Shown in pieces: positions 41,396-49,700 of a DNA stretch of 64,000 nucleotides. Source of the DNA: an uncultured bacterium (GTDB lineage: Bacteria; Planctomycetota; UBA1135; UBA2386); NCBI GenBank assembly GCA_937906475.1, contig CALCZA010000026.1, forward strand, positions 1-64,000, given 5' to 3'. A model generated the notes under the pieces. It had not been told where the DNA came from. It worked only from the letters and a program-made list of their open reading frames with translations, and ran no database searches. The position numbers and the translations under genes are program-made. Position 1 is the stretch's first letter. Every line of letters begins with the position of its first letter.

Positions 41396-42379
41396 ATGAA
41401 TCTCAGTAAGTCATGTTTGGTCATGGCGGCGCTAGCATTCGCAGGTGGCACTCTCGCCGCCCAGCAGAAAGGCAGTGAGCCGCCCGCAATCGAGTTCGTC
41501 AAGGTCTGGAACGATGGTCCCAACTCGTTCGACGAACTCGAAGGCAAAGTCGTCATCCTCGATTTCGGCGCCACTTGGTGAGGCCCGTGCAAAGGGGCCG
41601 TCCCGCATCTGAATGAGCTTCACGAGAAGTTCGCAGATCAGGGATTGCTCGTCATCGGCGTGTCCGATGAAGAGGAAAGCAAGATCGAGAAGACGTTCAT
41701 TGACGACCTCGGGGCCAAGTACCCGATGGCGAAGATCAAGAAGTCTGACACCCAGAAGTACGGCATCAAGTTCTACCCGAGCATCTACTGCATCGCGCCG
41801 GATGGCACGGTGCACTCGGTGCCGGATGATCGCATGCCGAGTGAAGCGGTGATTAAGGAACTGCTGCAAAGCGTGTCGCTGGCGCCGAAACTGCCCGACG
41901 AGTCGCGTTACGCGCCGGTTCGCTCGATGTGGGAAGGCAAGCAATACAAGAAGCTTGACGTCTACCTGACCAAGATCCTCGGTGCCGACAACCTCGACGA
42001 TGAGATGCGCACGGTGTTCGAAGCGCAGCGCAAGGAACTCGACAAGCGGGCGGCCAAGCAGGTCGCGCGGGTCGGTAAGGTCGGTCAGGGGCCGGACTAC
42101 TTCGCCGCCAAGGTCACGCTGCAGAAGATCCAGAAGGAGTGGCTAGGCTTCGAGGCTGCCGGCGCGGCTAAGATTGAGTTGGCCCGCTTTGCTAAGGACC
42201 GCACGATCAAGAAGGAGATCGCCGCGAGCAAGTCGCTGAACAAACTGCTGCGCAAATTCGATCCCAGCAAGATCAGCCAGCGGCGCAAGCTGAAGGCAAG
42301 TCTGCAGAAGTTCGCGGCCAAGAACGCTGGCACCTACGCTGGGGAAGATGCCGCGAAGCAGTTCGCTCGCTTCCGCTAA
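41396..42379 (+). CDS. Secreted TlpA-like thioredoxin with selenocysteine (UxxC motif)
   Basis: A 327-residue protein if the TGA at 41579-41581 is read as selenocysteine. Residues 1-22 are a signal peptide, so the thioredoxin fold acts outside the cytoplasm. U62 is the first residue of the redox motif: FGATW-U-GPCK compares with FWATWCGPC of TlpA/ResA proteins; Cys65 is its partner. The cis-proline loop appears as KFYPSIYCIAPDG. After about residue 165 a basic helical extension of 160 residues has no family name I know. The two parts are in one frame and share codon usage. It probably reduces disulfides or peroxides in the periplasm; its link to the neighbouring peroxiredoxin is inferred. Confidence 0.85.
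41579..41581 (+). other. UGA selenocysteine codon of the TlpA-like protein
   Basis: Codon 62, the first residue of the CxxC-type motif. A TGC or TGT would give the standard WCGPC sequence. Confidence 0.82.
41582..41638 (+). promoter_or_regulatory. Candidate SECIS structures of the TlpA-like gene
   Basis: Two hairpins are visible after the UGA. GGCCC/GGGCC (41582-41599) starts directly behind the codon with loop GTGCAAAG. A larger one (41607-41638) pairs ATCTG with CAGAT and TGAGCTTC with GAAGTTCG (two G-U pairs at least) around loop ACGA, with two bulged A. Its loop is 43 nt from the UGA, slightly beyond the usual range, and lacks G in the first two positions. Which, if either, is the SECIS is undecided. 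Confidence 0.35.
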
Positions 42380-42400
42380 GCAGCGTGCCTGCGACTTTGG

Positions 42401-42440
42401 CCTGAGTCCGATGCCTGAGTTCGATGACCTGAGTCCGATG
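42401..42440 (+). repeat. Three tandem copies of a 13-nt unit
   Basis: CCTGAGTCCGATG, CCTGAGTTCGATG and, after one A, CCTGAGTCCGATG again. They fill most of the 72-nt gap between the TlpA-like and glycosyltransferase genes. Probably replication slippage; a role as a binding-site array is possible. Confidence 0.8.
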
Positions 42441-42451
42441 ATCGGCATCCA

Positions 42452-43270
42452 ATGACCCGCATCCTGGTGATCCGGCGAGGAGGACTCGGGGACACGCTGC
42501 TGACAGCGCCGCTGTTGCGTGCGCTGCGTCGGCAACACGATGGTGCCGAAGTGCACCTCGCCGGCACTCGCGAGTTTTGCGATGTGCTGAGCGCCTATGG
42601 CATTGTCGACGCCGCGCATTCGGCTGAAGACTTCCTGCTGTGGATCCCGGACCGCGCCCGGCAACGCTTGGCGTCGTTTGATCTGGTGATCGGTGACGAA
42701 CCGGATTGCGTGCAGCACGCGTTCGATTTGAAGAGTCACGTCTCTGGCACGCCCTACGCGTTGCAGTTGGCGCGCCAGATCGGGTGTGAGCCTGCTTGGC
42801 CAGCGGACTGTCAGTTGCTGCCGCCGAGAGCCACTGCTGCGTCAGGTGCGATGGTGGTGGCCCCCGGCAGCGGTGGTGTCGAGAAGTGTTGGCCGGCGGA
42901 GCACTGGCTAGCGTTGGCGCATCGCTTCCATGCGCAAGGCTACGACTTGCAGGTCGTCATTGGTCCGGTTGAGATCGAGCGCGCTGATCCGCGCGCCTGG
43001 TCGTGGCCGAGCAATACGCATTTCGTGGTTGAACAAGAACCCGTGCGACTTGCGAAGGTGCTCGAGGGCGCGCGTGCGTTCGTTGGCAATGACAGTGGCA
43101 CGACCCATCTGGCGGCGATGTTGGCAGTGCCGACGGTTGCCATCTTTGTCGCGACCGATGCCTCGGTGTGGGCCCCAGTTGGTGCGCACGTGCAGGTGGC
43201 CGGCAATGTTGGTCAGTTGCCGAACGTCAACGAGGTCGCGAGTTCAGCGGCGCTGGCGTGGGGCGGGTAG
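42452..43270 (+). CDS. Glycosyltransferase family 9 (heptosyltransferase-like)
   Basis: A 272-residue enzyme of the ADP-heptose:LPS heptosyltransferase family, somewhat shorter than the usual 320-350. It begins with RILVIRRGGLGDTLLTAPLLRAL, the classical N-terminal motif (shown in part). Later come VVAPGSGGVEKCWPAEHW and GNDSGTTHLAAMLAVPTVAIF, the nucleotide-sugar binding part. It should transfer a sugar to a lipid-linked or cell-envelope glycan at the inner membrane. The last 27 nt overlap the convergent lysozyme-like gene. Confidence 0.88.
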   Translation: MTRILVIRRGGLGDTLLTAPLLRALRRQHDGAEVHLAGTREFCDVLSAYGIVDAAHSAEDFLLWIPDRARQRLASFDLVIGDEPDCVQHAFDLKSHVSGTPYALQLARQIGCEPAWPADCQLLPPRATAASGAMVVAPGSGGVEKCWPAEHWLALAHRFHAQGYDLQVVIGPVEIERADPRAWSWPSNTHFVVEQEPVRLAKVLEGARAFVGNDSGTTHLAAMLAVPTVAIFVATDASVWAPVGAHVQVAGNVGQLPNVNEVASSAALAWGG

Positions 43271-43804
43271 CTGTTTTCTGACGCGCTGCCAGTAGCCCTT
43301 GGTGGCGTTCTTCTGGTGCCCCTTGGGTCCGCCGTTGTGCACCTTCGCGATTGTCTGGCCATCACCGATGGCCCATGCACGTTTGGCGTGGCGACGCATG
43401 TAGGCATCGATGACACGCTCGGCGTAGTCGCGTTTACGGCATTGCTGGTAGGTGCCGCCGAGCGACTGGTCGAACTCGTTGGCGTCGAACCAGTAGACCT
43501 TGTGGATCTGGTACGGACCGATGGCCTTGCCGTCGTCACCGTCCGGAACGTTGTCGCGGTTGCCGCTCTCGACAAAACGAATGGCATCGAGCAGCACGCG
43601 GCGATTCCAAGTGTCGCCCGATGCTTCGCTTTCACCGCCGGTTGCAAGCCAGACGAGTGTCAGCAGCACAACGCCAGCGATTGAGGCGCTACGTCGGGTG
43701 TGTGGTTGCAAGCGTCGCCACGGGATGCGCACCAGCCTGCGCCAAGCCGTTCGTGCGACGGTCGCCGCGGCTTTGCGGCTTCGCAGTAACAGGCGCATCT
43801 TCAT
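43244..43804 (-). CDS. i-type-lysozyme (destabilase)-like membrane-anchored protein
   Basis: A 186-residue protein: a basic N-terminus of 40 residues, one transmembrane helix (about 42-54), then a domain matching the animal invertebrate-type lysozyme pattern. Recognised elements are IRFVESGNR with the candidate catalytic Glu79, then GPYQIHKVYWFDA (residues 96-108), HNGGPKG (156-162) and GYW (170-172). The dense disulfides of animal members are missing; only Cys122 remains. It is expected to cut peptidoglycan or to act on gamma-glutamyl links in the periplasm. The start overlaps the upstream transporter stop as ATGA, implying coupled translation. Confidence 0.75.
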   Translation of the reverse strand: MKMRLLLRSRKAAATVARTAWRRLVRIPWRRLQPHTRRSASIAGVVLLTLVWLATGGESEASGDTWNRRVLLDAIRFVESGNRDNVPDGDDGKAIGPYQIHKVYWFDANEFDQSLGGTYQQCRKRDYAERVIDAYMRRHAKRAWAIGDGQTIAKVHNGGPKGHQKNATKGYWQRVRKQLPAPRQRR

Positions 43805-44697
43805 TTGCGTACCACCAGGGCAATGCCGAATACCACGCATCCCGCGCCCACCCAAGTCATCGAACCGTGGCTGCCATCGCCAACCAATTGGGCCAGCACT
43901 ATCGCTAGCACTGGAGTCACGTAGTTAATCAAGGCAAGCATCGATACGGGAGCGGTGCGCAGCAGCCAGAAGTAGATACCGAACGTCATGGTCGTGCCAA
44001 ACACTGCCAAGCAGATAGTGGTGACGGTAACGCGTAGCGACCACGTGATGGCGAGGGGATCTTCCCTGATGAACGCGGCGAGCAGCAGCATGGCGGCACC
44101 GAGCAGCATGCCGTTGCGATTGAGCACGACCGAACTGTGCTTACTGCCATACTTCTTGACCACGGTCGTGCCGATCGCGGCGAGGATCGGGCTGAGCAGC
44201 AGCAACCACGCATAGCCGATATTGTGTTCGCCAATGCCGCCGAGGTCGCCGGAGAACACCGCGACGATACCTGTGAACGAAACCGCGAACCCTAGCCACT
44301 GCTTGGCGCTGAGTCGTTCGCCCAAGAAGCAGACGGCGCTGCCGGCCATCAGCAGCGGAAAGATCGCCCAGAGCACGGCAGCGATGCCGGACGGCACCAC
44401 GGTTTCGGCGCAGTACAGGATGCCGTAGGCGGCGCCGAAGTTGGTGATGCCACAGACAACCCACAGCCAAGTCGGCGGCGGCGGCGCGTTCTCCCACTTG
44501 CGAAATATCGGGGTTACGGCGGCCATCGCAATGCCGGCAATGACGAAGCGCACGGCGGCCGACGACAGCGGAGGCTGTTCTTCGAGGCAGATACGGATGG
44601 CCCACCAGGTGCTGCTCCAAGCGAGGCACAGCACGGTGACGAGGGCGAAGATTACGAGGTTGCGGCGGGGTTCGCCCGGGCGGATCGGCGGCACCAT
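43801..44697 (-). CDS. EamA/DMT-family transporter
   Basis: A 298-residue inner-membrane carrier with ten predicted helices in two EamA halves (about 14-145 and 160-295). Motifs include the start of EamA domain LAWSSTWWAIRICLEE and the internal repeat VLWAIFPLLMAGSAVCFLGERL, and the last half ends in LINYVTPVLAIVLAQLVGD. Substrates of the family are metabolites, amino acids or drugs; none can be named here. The gene overlaps the lysozyme-like gene and is divergent from a DUF1579 gene across 88 nt. Confidence 0.9.
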   Translation of the reverse strand: MVPPIRPGEPRRNLVIFALVTVLCLAWSSTWWAIRICLEEQPPLSSAAVRFVIAGIAMAAVTPIFRKWENAPPPPTWLWVVCGITNFGAAYGILYCAETVVPSGIAAVLWAIFPLLMAGSAVCFLGERLSAKQWLGFAVSFTGIVAVFSGDLGGIGEHNIGYAWLLLLSPILAAIGTTVVKKYGSKHSSVVLNRNGMLLGAAMLLLAAFIREDPLAITWSLRVTVTTICLAVFGTTMTFGIYFWLLRTAPVSMLALINYVTPVLAIVLAQLVGDGSHGSMTWVGAGCVVFGIALVVRK

Positions 44698-44785
44698 GCT
44701 CAGCCTATCGTGGCCAATTCAGACTCCGCAAGCGAGCACCGTTCGCGTGCTGGACGCAGGCAAGTTGCGGTGCCACGCTATCGGT

Positions 44786-45430
44786 ATGCGTAGTCGATTG
44801 TGGGCGAGTCTGGTGTTGTTGGTCTTGGTGGCGACTGCGGCGATGGTTGCCCGCGAGAACGTTGCGCCCGAGAACGTGGCATCGCCATCCGAGCAGCGTG
44901 GCGCGCAGGACCCGAAGCCAGCGCCGCGCGGACCGGATGGTGAGACGCTGCGTCGCGCCCAATTACTGTCCCGAACGAGCGTCGAACATGAGCGCCTGCA
45001 GCGACTCGCTGGCGAGTGGCAGGTGACGCTGCGCACGTTCAGCGCCGACGGCAAGGTGCAGGAAGCCAGCGGCAAGATCCTCGGCCAGTCGATGCTCGGC
45101 GGCCGCTACATCGTGCTCAACCTGAAGGCGAAGATGCAGGGCCAAGATGTCGAGGCCGTACAGATCATCGGCTTCGACACGCTGCGTAAGGCCTACACAT
45201 CGTCGTGGCGCGACAACGCAACCACGTGGCCGGTTGCATGTCACGGCGGTCTCGGTAAGGACGCCGACGTGCTGACGATGACTGGCATGTTGCACGACGC
45301 GCACACACCGAACGGGCGCGGCTTCCGGTTGGTGATCGATCTGCGTGAGAAGGATCAGGTAACCGTGAAGATCTTCGAAGAGCGCGGCTTAGATGAAACG
45401 CCGCTGCAGGAACAGATCTGGAAGCGGTGA
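44786..45430 (+). CDS. DUF1579 family protein with signal peptide
   Basis: A 214-residue protein. Residues 1-20 form a signal peptide or anchor (LWASLVLLVLVATAAMVA), followed by a polar linker. The DUF1579 domain begins near residue 68 with RLAGEWQVTLRTF and continues with GRYIVLNLKAKMQGQ and IIGFDTLRKAYTSSWRDN. The fold is a lipocalin-like beta barrel; function unknown. The upstream frame is open but composed like a shadow of the transporter gene. It faces msrA tail to tail. Confidence 0.82.
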   Translation: MRSRLWASLVLLVLVATAAMVARENVAPENVASPSEQRGAQDPKPAPRGPDGETLRRAQLLSRTSVEHERLQRLAGEWQVTLRTFSADGKVQEASGKILGQSMLGGRYIVLNLKAKMQGQDVEAVQIIGFDTLRKAYTSSWRDNATTWPVACHGGLGKDADVLTMTGMLHDAHTPNGRGFRLVIDLREKDQVTVKIFEERGLDETPLQEQIWKR

Positions 45431-45475
45431 TCGTGTCCAAGTCGCTCGGTCCGCTATTTCTTCGGGGCCCTGTTT

Positions 45476-46219
45476 CTACTTCTTCGGGGCATCGTCGAGC
45501 CCAAGCTTCGCTAGCTTCGTCTTGATCACGACGCGGCAGTAGCCCTGGTTCTGGTTGTTGCGGAAGTAGTCTTGGTGGTAGGCCTCAGCGGGCCAGAACT
45601 TCACCGCCGGAACCAGTTCCGTCACGATCGGGTTCTCCCAGTTGCTGGCGATCTTGTCCATGAACGCGAGCGCGGTTTGGTGCTGCTGCTTGGAGTGGAA
45701 GAAGATGGCCGAGCGATACTGCGTGCCAACGTCGTTGCCTTGGCGGTTAAGCGTGGTCGGGTCGTGCGAACGGAAGAACCAGTCGAGTAGCGACTCGTAG
45801 CTAATGACCGCAGGGTCGAACGTTACTTTGACGACTTCGGCGTGCTCGGTCGCGCCGCCGCAGATCTGCTCGTAGGTCGGGTTGTCGACGTCGCCGCCGG
45901 TGTAGCCCGACTCGACGTCGCTCACACCGTCGAGTTGTTCGAGCACTGCTTCCGTGCACCAAAAGCAACCGTTACCGAGCGTTGCGACTTCGTGCTTGGC
46001 GGTCGTGGCTGCCGTGGGGGTTTCGGGGGTTTCCGTCATCGTGTTCGCATTGGGTTGCTCGTTCACAGGAGGTTGTTCGCCGCCAGCAGGTTGCTTGGTG
46101 GGAACGGTTGCCACATTCGGGCTGGTGGTGTTGGTGGCGGGACCCGCGACCGGGCCGCAGCACGCCAATGTGAATAGAGGCGGCAGGAGCAGCAACAGTA
46201 GGTGTCGGGCAGTCATCAT
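45476..46219 (-). CDS. msrA: Peptide methionine sulfoxide reductase MsrA, exported
   Basis: A 247-residue enzyme that reduces methionine-S-sulfoxide. The first 21 residues are an export signal, possibly lipoprotein type ending LFTLACC. A Thr/Pro-rich linker to about residue 75 is followed by the catalytic domain with GNGCFWCTE, catalytic Cys85. Other motifs are YTGGDVDNPTYEQICGGATEHAE, in family style, and a resolving Cys in QNQGYCRVVI. It uses cysteine, unlike the two redox selenoproteins 3-5 kb away. It may repair oxidised envelope proteins together with them. The last codons are nearly duplicated just downstream (TTCTTCGGGGC, twice on the plus strand). Confidence 0.92.
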   Translation of the reverse strand: MMTARHLLLLLLPPLFTLACCGPVAGPATNTTSPNVATVPTKQPAGGEQPPVNEQPNANTMTETPETPTAATTAKHEVATLGNGCFWCTEAVLEQLDGVSDVESGYTGGDVDNPTYEQICGGATEHAEVVKVTFDPAVISYESLLDWFFRSHDPTTLNRQGNDVGTQYRSAIFFHSKQQHQTALAFMDKIASNWENPIVTELVPAVKFWPAEAYHQDYFRNNQNQGYCRVVIKTKLAKLGLDDAPKK

Positions 46220-46731
46220 GAAGGGCTCACCCGGTGGGCGATTGGTTGGCTTGCGCAGGTATCATACGGCGACAGGCCAGATTCGATCCCTGTTAGCTGG
46301 TGGAGACTGTGTTCCTGGCGGGGGCGTTTCTGAGTCCCCAGCTTGGTGAGGAGTGTGGTCCTTTTGGTGGCTGCGGTGAGCATTCATTCGGCGTGTTTGG
46401 CGTTGCCATGGGCGCGCGCTGAGAACACATCTAGCGCGGCGCCACGTGCGAGTAAGTAGGTCGGTGACTGCGAGGCTTCCATCGAAGTGGCTATAGGTGC
46501 ACGTCGCGCGCTGCGCTGCTGGGTGGCTTTGTTGGTCTGGGGTGTTGCACGAATCAAGGTGTGCACCGATTCGCCTCTGTGCGTGATCAAGTAGGCCGTC
46601 GTAACCCGATTTCGTCTCGTTGATCTTTGCCTAGTCGTAAGCCTTTTGATGGCAAGTGATTGTGGTTGGCTTAGGACCCTTGGCCCGGGCTCGGCCCTTG
46701 ATGTTCGTGAAATGTTAGGTATAGCCATGGC
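46220..46731. other. Intergenic region with possible ankyrin-gene remnant
   Basis: A 512-nt stretch without a secure gene. On the minus strand, 46384-46470 reads SPTYLLARGAALDVFSARAH, which resembles an ankyrin repeat end, and the frame stays open upstream but with poor composition. It may be a decayed ankyrin-repeat gene. Promoter elements for dnaE2 must lie near the right end; none is obvious. Confidence 0.3.
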
Positions 46732-49700
46732 ATGCCTTTGCTGCTGTCTCGAACGCACTACTCACTGCTGACAGCGCCCGCGTCGCCACAGGCGCTGTGT
46801 GAGGAGGCGGTTCGGCTTGGCCTGACGCACCTGGTGTTGACCGATACCAATGGCCTCTACGGCCTGTATCCGTTCGCGCAGGCGGCGCGGCGCGTTGGCC
46901 TGCAGGCGGTGTTCGGTTGTGAACTCGTGCATCGCGGCCGGCGACTGACGTTGATTGCCCAGGACGAAAGCGGCTACGGCTCGTTGTGCAGTTTGCTGAG
47001 TGCGTTCCATGGGGTTGGACCCGGTCGCTCAGGTAGTCGTATCTCCGGCAGCAGCAGTAGCAGTTCGGAGTTTGATCTCGTGCGCGCATGCGAGCGCTAC
47101 GCGAAGGGCCTGTGGTTCATCTGTGGCGATCCGCGGTTGTTGCCGGAGTTGTCGGTGCGGGTGCCGCGCGAACGGTTGTTGGTGGCGTTGCCGCAGCGCC
47201 CGCCCGGTGGCGAGCCCGCGTGCGATCCGGCCAGTGCGTCCATGGTTTCTGCGGGGCCGCGAATGCAGCGCGGCCGCAAGTTGCCAGATCCAGGTTGTCC
47301 GTGGCCGCGTCGCATGCTGCGCGACATCGCGCGCGATCTTGAGTTGTCGTTGTGCGCTGTGCGCGATGTTTGGTTTGCCGCGCCGCAGGATCATGCGTTG
47401 CACCAACTGTTCTTGGCGGTGAAGTGGAATCGTTCGTTGCGTGGCGGCGATCCGGCTAAGGATCTGCGCGGCATTGGCGTGGCCAGTCCCGATGCGCACT
47501 TGCCGAGTCAGGAGCAGTTGCATGCTGGTCACGAAGAAGACGCCGGCGCCGTCGCTATGGCGCAGCAAGTGCTGGACAGTTGCACCCTGTCGTTTGTCGA
47601 TCGTGCCAAGCCAATCTTCCCGCCGGTCTCGTTGCCAAGTGGTGAGACGGCGGAGGCGAGTCTGCGGCAGTTAGTGCTGACCGGTTTGCAGCAGCGCTAT
47701 GGCAAGCCAGAACAGGCTGCGATCGCGCGCTGCGAACACGAGTTGTCGGTGATCAATTCGATGGGGTTTGCGCCGTATTTCTTGGCGGTGCACCAGATCG
47801 TCGAGTTAGCACGCGCTCGTGATATTCCGTTCGTCGGTCGCGGGTCGGCCGCCGACAGTTTGGTGGCGCATTGCCTAGGCATGACCGATGCCGATCCGCT
47901 GCGTTACGGATTGTTGTTCGAACGCTTCCTCAATCCGGGGCGCAGTGACCTGCCGGACATCGATCTCGATTTCTGTTGGCGGCGCCGGGATGAGTTGATC
48001 GAAGCCGTTTACGAGCACTTCGGGCACGACCACGTCGCGATGATCGCGACCTATAACACGTGTGGTCCACGTTCGGCTTATCAAGAAGCAGCTAAGGTGC
48101 TCGGCTTGCCGCCGGCCGAGGCGGTGCGACGTAGCAAGCGTTTGCCGTGGCATGGCAAGGCTGGGTTGGACTTGGCGGAGATCGCCGCGGAGACGCCGGG
48201 GTTTTGGTGTGAAGGCCAGCGGGTCGGCGATCGCAGTAACTCTGGCCGCAGTAGTTCTGGCAGCAGTAACTCTGGCAGCAGTAACTCTGGTTCGGTTCAT
48301 GACAGCAAGCACCTGCCGCCCGAGCGTGAACAGTTGCTGTTGTCGCTTGCGCAGCAACTGTTGTCGGCGCCGCGCCATCTTGGCGTGCATCCTGGCGGCA
48401 TCGTGATCACGCCGGAACCGATCGCAACCTACGCACCACTCGAACGTGCCGCCAAAGGAGTCGTTGTCACGCAATACGACATGCACTTCGTCGAGGGCCT
48501 CGGCATGGTCAAGATCGACCTGCTCGGCAACCGCGCACTATCGATTGTGCACGACTGCGTGACGATGCTGCAGGCGCATGGCGTGGTCGTTCCCGATCTG
48601 TACGCGATCCCCGAAGATGATGCGCGCACCGCTAAGTTACTGAGCAGCGGCGGCACTCTGGGGTGCTTCCAAGTCGAGTCACCGGCGATGCGCACGCTGC
48701 TGCAGCAGATGGGGGCCAAGACGATGGACCGCGTCATCCAGGCGGTGGCGTTGGTGCGGCCCGGGCCGGCGGCGGCAGGCATGAAGGACGCGTTCATCCG
48801 GCGGGCGCGTGGCCTCGAACCCGTGACGACGGCGCATCCTTTGTTGCGCGAAGTGTTCGCCGACACCTTCGGCATCATGCTCTACCAAGAAGATGTGATC
48901 CGTGCCGCGATGGCGGTCGCCGGGCTTGATGCGACCGAGGGTGATGTGTTGCGGCGAGATCTTGGCAAGCGCGGTCGTAGCCATGCGTTGCGCGATGAAG
49001 CGGATGCGTTTGTGGTCGCTGGGTTGCGGCGTGGGTTGCCGCGTGCGGCGATCGAGCAAGTCTGGGCCGAGATGGCGCGGTTCGCGGCCTACTCCTTTTG
49101 CAAAGCACACTCGGTGACTTACGGCCGACTCGCATATCGCTGCGTGTTCTTGAAGGCGCGTTGGCCTGCAGCATTCTTGGCGGCGATGTTGCGCAACGAC
49201 GCCGGCTATTTTGCTCAAGGCGTGTATGCCGAAGAAGCAAAGCGACTCGGTGCCGAGTTGCGCGGGCCGTGTATCCAAGACGGCTCAGTTGAGCACGAAC
49301 TGCTGCGTCCAACGGTGATTCGCATCGGCTTGTCGAGTGTGCACGGTTTGGGCGACCGCACGGTCTCTGCGCTCTTGACCGCGCGTCGCGCCGGTGGCCC
49401 GTTCCGCAATTTGCAGGACTTCTTGCAGCGCGTGCGACCGATGCGCAATGAGGCCGAAAATCTGATCCTGGTTGGCGCGTGCGATGGCTTTGGCATGACC
49501 CGGCCCGAATTGTTGTGGCGGTTGCAAGTCGCGATGACGCCGCGTGCGCAGAAGGCTGCCGAACGAACGGCGGTAGCCGTGCGCGGTGCTTTGTTTGCAG
49601 ATGCTGTGAGTCCGCGCGAAGCGAGCTATCCACAATTGCCCGATTACGACGAAGCCAAGAAGAGCGAGGCAGAATTGCGTTTGCTTGGCTTCACGCTCGG

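Noticed and set aside
40776-41581. UGA read as tryptophan (alternative genetic code)
   Set aside because: Many genes here end in TGA at the expected family C-terminus and Trp is coded by TGG; the two in-frame TGA codons fall only at catalytic cysteine positions.
41645-42379. Separate gene for the C-terminal part of the TlpA-like protein
   Set aside because: It would begin in the middle of a thioredoxin fold, and the missing part lies upstream in frame with its own signal peptide.
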